Below the pieces are notes generated by a model that made no database searches, had not been told where the DNA came from, and saw nothing but the letters and a program-made list of their open reading frames with translations. Position numbers and translations under genes: made by a program. Positions 14,570 to 16,567 of a DNA stretch of 16,567 nt are shown here, piece by piece. Every line of letters starts with the position of its first letter. Position 1 is the stretch's first letter. Source of the DNA: Candidatus Latescibacterota bacterium (GTDB lineage: Bacteria; Latescibacterota; UBA2968; UBA8231); the NCBI GenBank assembly GCA_022825185.1, contig JAJDYK010000353.1, positions 1 to 16,567 on the forward strand, written 5' to 3'.

Positions 14570-15088
14570 TTGATTTGCCCTTTGTGCTCGCACGACAATA
14601 TCTCTGGAGTTGACCTCTGCGAAGAGTGCGGCCAGAGCCTGAGTGAAGCGTACCAAGATTGGGGAAGCGGGGAGTTCAAGGAAATTTTCACCGAGCCGCT
14701 TTCCGCGCTCAATCCGCAGGAGATGGTCTGCGTATCGCCTTCTACTTCGTTAGCCAAGGTCATCTCACTGCTCAAGGAGCGGCACGTCGGTTGCGTGTTA
14801 ATAACCAGCGAGCGCGGGCAGTTAATCGGCATATTTACTGAGCGCGACGTCCTCTACCGGGTGGCGGGCTTGATCGGTAATCTGGAACAGATCGCGGTCG
14901 AGAGCCTAATGACGCCGCGACCCACCGCGCTCAAAGCTGATGCTGCCGTGCAGCACGCGCTGCATTTGATGAGTATCCACGGCTTTCGCCACGTGCCGCT
15001 GTTAGACGATGACGACCGCCCGGTTGGCTTGGTCTCGTTTCGGTACATCGTCCGTTTTATCGAAGAGAATTTTTCCTCCGCAGCTTGA
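14570..15088 (+). CDS. Zinc-ribbon plus CBS-pair protein in the korAB operon
   Basis: I choose TTG 14570 (172 aa) because GGAG (14558-14561), overlapping the korB stop, lies 8 nt upstream; a GTG start at 14543 would lie within korB. Residues 3-20 hold a small zinc ribbon, C3-x2-C6 and C17-x2-C20 (MICPLCSHDN, then LCEECGQ). Two CBS motifs follow at about 51-102 (HVGCVLITSERGQLIGIFTE) and 110-165 (HVPLLDDDDRPVGLVSFRYI). It is a paralogue of the first operon protein; both share IGIFTERDVL or VGIFTERDVL. The CBS pair should sense adenine nucleotides, while the ribbon may mediate protein or nucleic-acid contact. Encoded just after korB, it is a strong candidate for a KOR-associated regulator, but this is inference from position. 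Confidence 0.85.
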   Translation: MICPLCSHDNISGVDLCEECGQSLSEAYQDWGSGEFKEIFTEPLSALNPQEMVCVSPSTSLAKVISLLKERHVGCVLITSERGQLIGIFTERDVLYRVAGLIGNLEQIAVESLMTPRPTALKADAAVQHALHLMSIHGFRHVPLLDDDDRPVGLVSFRYIVRFIEENFSSAA

Positions 15089-15138
15089 ACGAGTTGGCCG
15101 CTAGGCTGGCTTTAGTTTTCTTGAAAGGCGGTTGTGCT

Positions 15139-15621
15139 ATGTCATTGAGCCGCAAGGCGATATGTTCGCTCCTCGCGTTGGCCCTGTTGAGTCCCCTAGG
15201 GGCTAGAGCTGAACTGGACTGGGCCACCCTGAACAGCATGCGCGAGGTCACCGAAGCCGAGTGGTTGCAGTTACAACTGTCCGTATTGGGGTTAAAACTG
15301 AGCTATCCGGCCTACCGCATCGACCTAAAGCTGACCGAAGACTCGGCGATTGAATTTACCTTTGTCGCCAGTAGTGGGATGGCCAAGCATCTGACCGAAG
15401 AGTTGGACAAGGGCGAAGCCGACGAGGTTATTTCCTACCACGCGCAGGGCATAAGCGACCAAGTAGAAACATTGATCCGCGACGAGTTCCCGAATTTGTG
15501 GTCGAGCTTTGACCCCCGCCAGGATATTCGCGGGCAATTTCTCGGCCCAGGCGAGGAGTGGAACGACCCGCCGCGAGAAATCGGCACTTGGTTGGAAAAC
15601 AAATTCTCCTGGGGTCGCTAA
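15139..15621 (+). CDS. Exported hypothetical protein, last gene of the korAB operon
   Basis: ATG 15139 (160 aa) is preceded by AAAGGCGG (15124-15131) and yields a clear signal peptide, MSLSRKAICSLLALALLSPL, with a likely Ala-Arg-Ala cut after residue 24, whereas an earlier in-frame start at 15085 would bury it. The mature part is acidic and soluble, with REVTEAEWLQLQLSVLGLKL, then DLKLTEDSAIEFTFVASSGM and a Trp-rich end (WNDPPREIGTWLENKFSWG). I recognise no family and no catalytic motif. It lies 50 bp after the zinc-ribbon CBS gene and ends at the convergent hairpin. It is probably periplasmic; why it is transcribed with korAB is unclear. Confidence 0.7.
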   Translation: MSLSRKAICSLLALALLSPLGARAELDWATLNSMREVTEAEWLQLQLSVLGLKLSYPAYRIDLKLTEDSAIEFTFVASSGMAKHLTEELDKGEADEVISYHAQGISDQVETLIRDEFPNLWSSFDPRQDIRGQFLGPGEEWNDPPREIGTWLENKFSWGR

Positions 15622-15636
15622 GGGCTAGTGCCCTTA
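15619..15636. terminator. Hairpin shared by two convergent genes, containing both stop codons
   Basis: TAAGGGCTAGTGCCCTTA is a perfect 7-bp stem with a TAGT loop. Its left end is the stop of the exported protein gene (15619-15621), and its right end, read in reverse, is the TAA stop of the minus-strand 78-aa gene (15634-15636). The tail (TTCC) is weakly T-rich on the plus strand; the flank on the other strand has none. It could act as a bidirectional transcript end. Confidence 0.5.
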
Positions 15637-15870
15637 TTCCGGGTCGCGGTGGGGCATTGCTCCGTGCGTTGATTCGTCGAGGGAGATGTCCTTGTCGATA
15701 ACCGGCTCTTCGGTGGTCACGATCCAGCCGCGCACTCGCTGACCGAAGACATCAATCTCCTTGCGCTGGGCGTCGATGACCTTGGACGAAGCGGTGTGCC
15801 GCTCTTTGTTGATACAGAAAAAAGTGTGCCGGCGCGTTGTGCCTTTTTCTTTGCCTTCCGTGCGTTCCAT
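15634..15870 (-). CDS. Small charged hypothetical protein downstream of hemE
   Basis: A 78-aa frame starts at ATG 15870, 13 bp after the hemE stop (15884-15886). GAAGGGA, 8 nt ahead of the ATG, is a good ribosome site. Codons mostly end in G or C, as in the neighbours, supporting a real gene. It is basic at the N-terminus (MERTEGKEKGTTRRHTFFCI), mixed in the middle (VIDAQRKEIDVFGQRVRGWI) and acidic toward the end. There is no signal peptide, no membrane helix and no recognised family. It is probably co-transcribed with hemE. Confidence 0.6.
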   Translation of the reverse strand: MERTEGKEKGTTRRHTFFCINKERHTASSKVIDAQRKEIDVFGQRVRGWIVTTEEPVIDKDISLDESTHGAMPHRDPE

Positions 15871-15883
15871 TCCCCTTGTCCCT

Positions 15884-16567
15884 TCAAGTTTGCGCGAACT
15901 GGTGGACTACATCCACTAGCAATTTGACCTTTTCACAGGGCGTGTCTGGATAGACGCCGTGCCCCAAGTTGAAGATGTGGGGGCGGCCCCGACTCTGCTT
16001 TAGAATGTGCTGAGCGGCCTTGGTAATGTCCGCCTCTGAGCCGTAGAGGGCGCAGGGGTCTAGATTGCCCTGTAAAGGCATGGTATCCCCGAACAATCCA
16101 TAAGCTGTATCTAAGTCGATTCGCCAATCGAGACTTAGGACATGGGCACCGACGCGGCCAAAGCAGGACAGGTTTTGCGCTCCGGCAAGCGGGAAGTAAA
16201 TGACCGGAACATTCAGCGGTGCGAGGCTGCGGCAGACCCGCTGGAGATAGGGTAGGGCGAATTCGTTGAATTGCGTTGGCGATAACAAACCGATGGACGT
16301 GTCGAAAATCTGGACGGCTTGGACACCAGCCTCGATCTGAGCGCGCAAGAAGCGGCTGGCGAGATCGCTGAGCAGGTCGAGTAGCCTATGGGCGAGAACG
16401 GGATCGCTGTGGATCATGCGGCGAAAAGCGGGAAAGTCCTTGGCATGGCTTCCTTCCACTAGCCAAGTGGCCAAGGTAAAAGGCCCGCCGGCGTACCCGA
16501 TGAGCGGGACGGCTGGTGGTAGGGCGTTGCGCACTAGCTGAGCGGCTTCTAAGACGTAGGCAAGGTC
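15884..16567 (-). CDS. hemE: Uroporphyrinogen decarboxylase, N-terminus cut by window edge
   Basis: The open frame enters at the right edge with DLAYVLEAAQL and continues to TGA 15884-15886: 227 residues of about 345, so roughly the first third lies outside the window. Recognised HemE segments are PLIGYAGGPFTLATWLVEG (glycine-rich core), FDTSIGLLSPTQFNEFALPY (FD-x-x-x-G-x-LSP, in which the catalytic Asp region lies further upstream), GNLDPCALYG and the C-terminal LGHGVYPDTPCEKVKLLVD. The enzyme removes four acetate carboxyls from uroporphyrinogen III to give coproporphyrinogen III in heme synthesis, as a cytosolic dimer. No truncation is visible within the window. Confidence 0.93.
   Translation of the reverse strand, partial: DLAYVLEAAQLVRNALPPAVPLIGYAGGPFTLATWLVEGSHAKDFPAFRRMIHSDPVLAHRLLDLLSDLASRFLRAQIEAGVQAVQIFDTSIGLLSPTQFNEFALPYLQRVCRSLAPLNVPVIYFPLAGAQNLSCFGRVGAHVLSLDWRIDLDTAYGLFGDTMPLQGNLDPCALYGSEADITKAAQHILKQSRGRPHIFNLGHGVYPDTPCEKVKLLVDVVHQFAQT

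Noticed and set aside
1..16567. tRNA/rRNA genes, CRISPR arrays, insertion sequences
   Set aside because: I saw no cloverleaf-like or rRNA sequence, no regularly spaced repeats, and no transposase or terminal inverted repeats.

Overview
The window is GC-rich bacterial chromosome with tightly packed genes. The gene content is housekeeping hemE, a ferredoxin-dependent 2-oxoacid oxidoreductase (korAB), two GT-C membrane glycosyltransferases, a sulfatase remnant and a DUF547 protein. This mix suggests an uncultured or metagenome-derived Gram-negative-type bacterium able to live with little oxygen. A Latescibacterota/Poribacteria-like or other FCB/PVC-neighbourhood lineage is possible, but that placement is only a guess because the window holds no rRNA, tRNA or other reliable marker.

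Layout. (1) 1-598, minus: a secreted DUF547 protein running off the left edge. (2) 635-3234, plus: a broken N-sulfoglucosamine-sulfohydrolase-like sulfatase whose middle is deleted, abutting a large GT-C type membrane glycosyltransferase. (3) 3268-6818: a small defence-type island. It holds an orphan HigA-type antitoxin (plus), an XRE antitoxin (minus) preceded by a 25-codon vestige of its deleted RelE/HigB-like toxin and an intact promoter with a palindrome, and a 926-aa MmeI-like type IIL restriction-modification enzyme (minus). (4) 6936-11002, plus: a GT39-like mannosyltransferase fused to TPR repeats, overlapping by 4 nt a short and strongly degenerate UvrA paralogue. (5) 11098-15621, plus: an operon of a possible leader peptide, a CBS-pair protein, korA (gamma-alpha fusion), korB, a zinc-ribbon CBS-pair protein, and a small exported protein. 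(6) 15634-16567, minus: a 78-aa hypothetical downstream of hemE, which runs off the right edge. A hairpin containing both stop codons separates blocks 5 and 6.

How the genes work together. KorA and KorB should form a two-subunit 2-oxoglutarate (or related 2-oxoacid):ferredoxin oxidoreductase. The flanking CBS proteins, which are paralogues of each other, are candidate adenine-nucleotide sensors for that enzyme; this is inferred from gene order and is the most system-like feature here. The GT39-TPR/UvrA-like pair is translationally coupled and has no obvious textbook explanation. The island at 3.2-6.8 kb looks like a used defence locus: the restriction enzyme is intact, while both antitoxins have lost their toxins.
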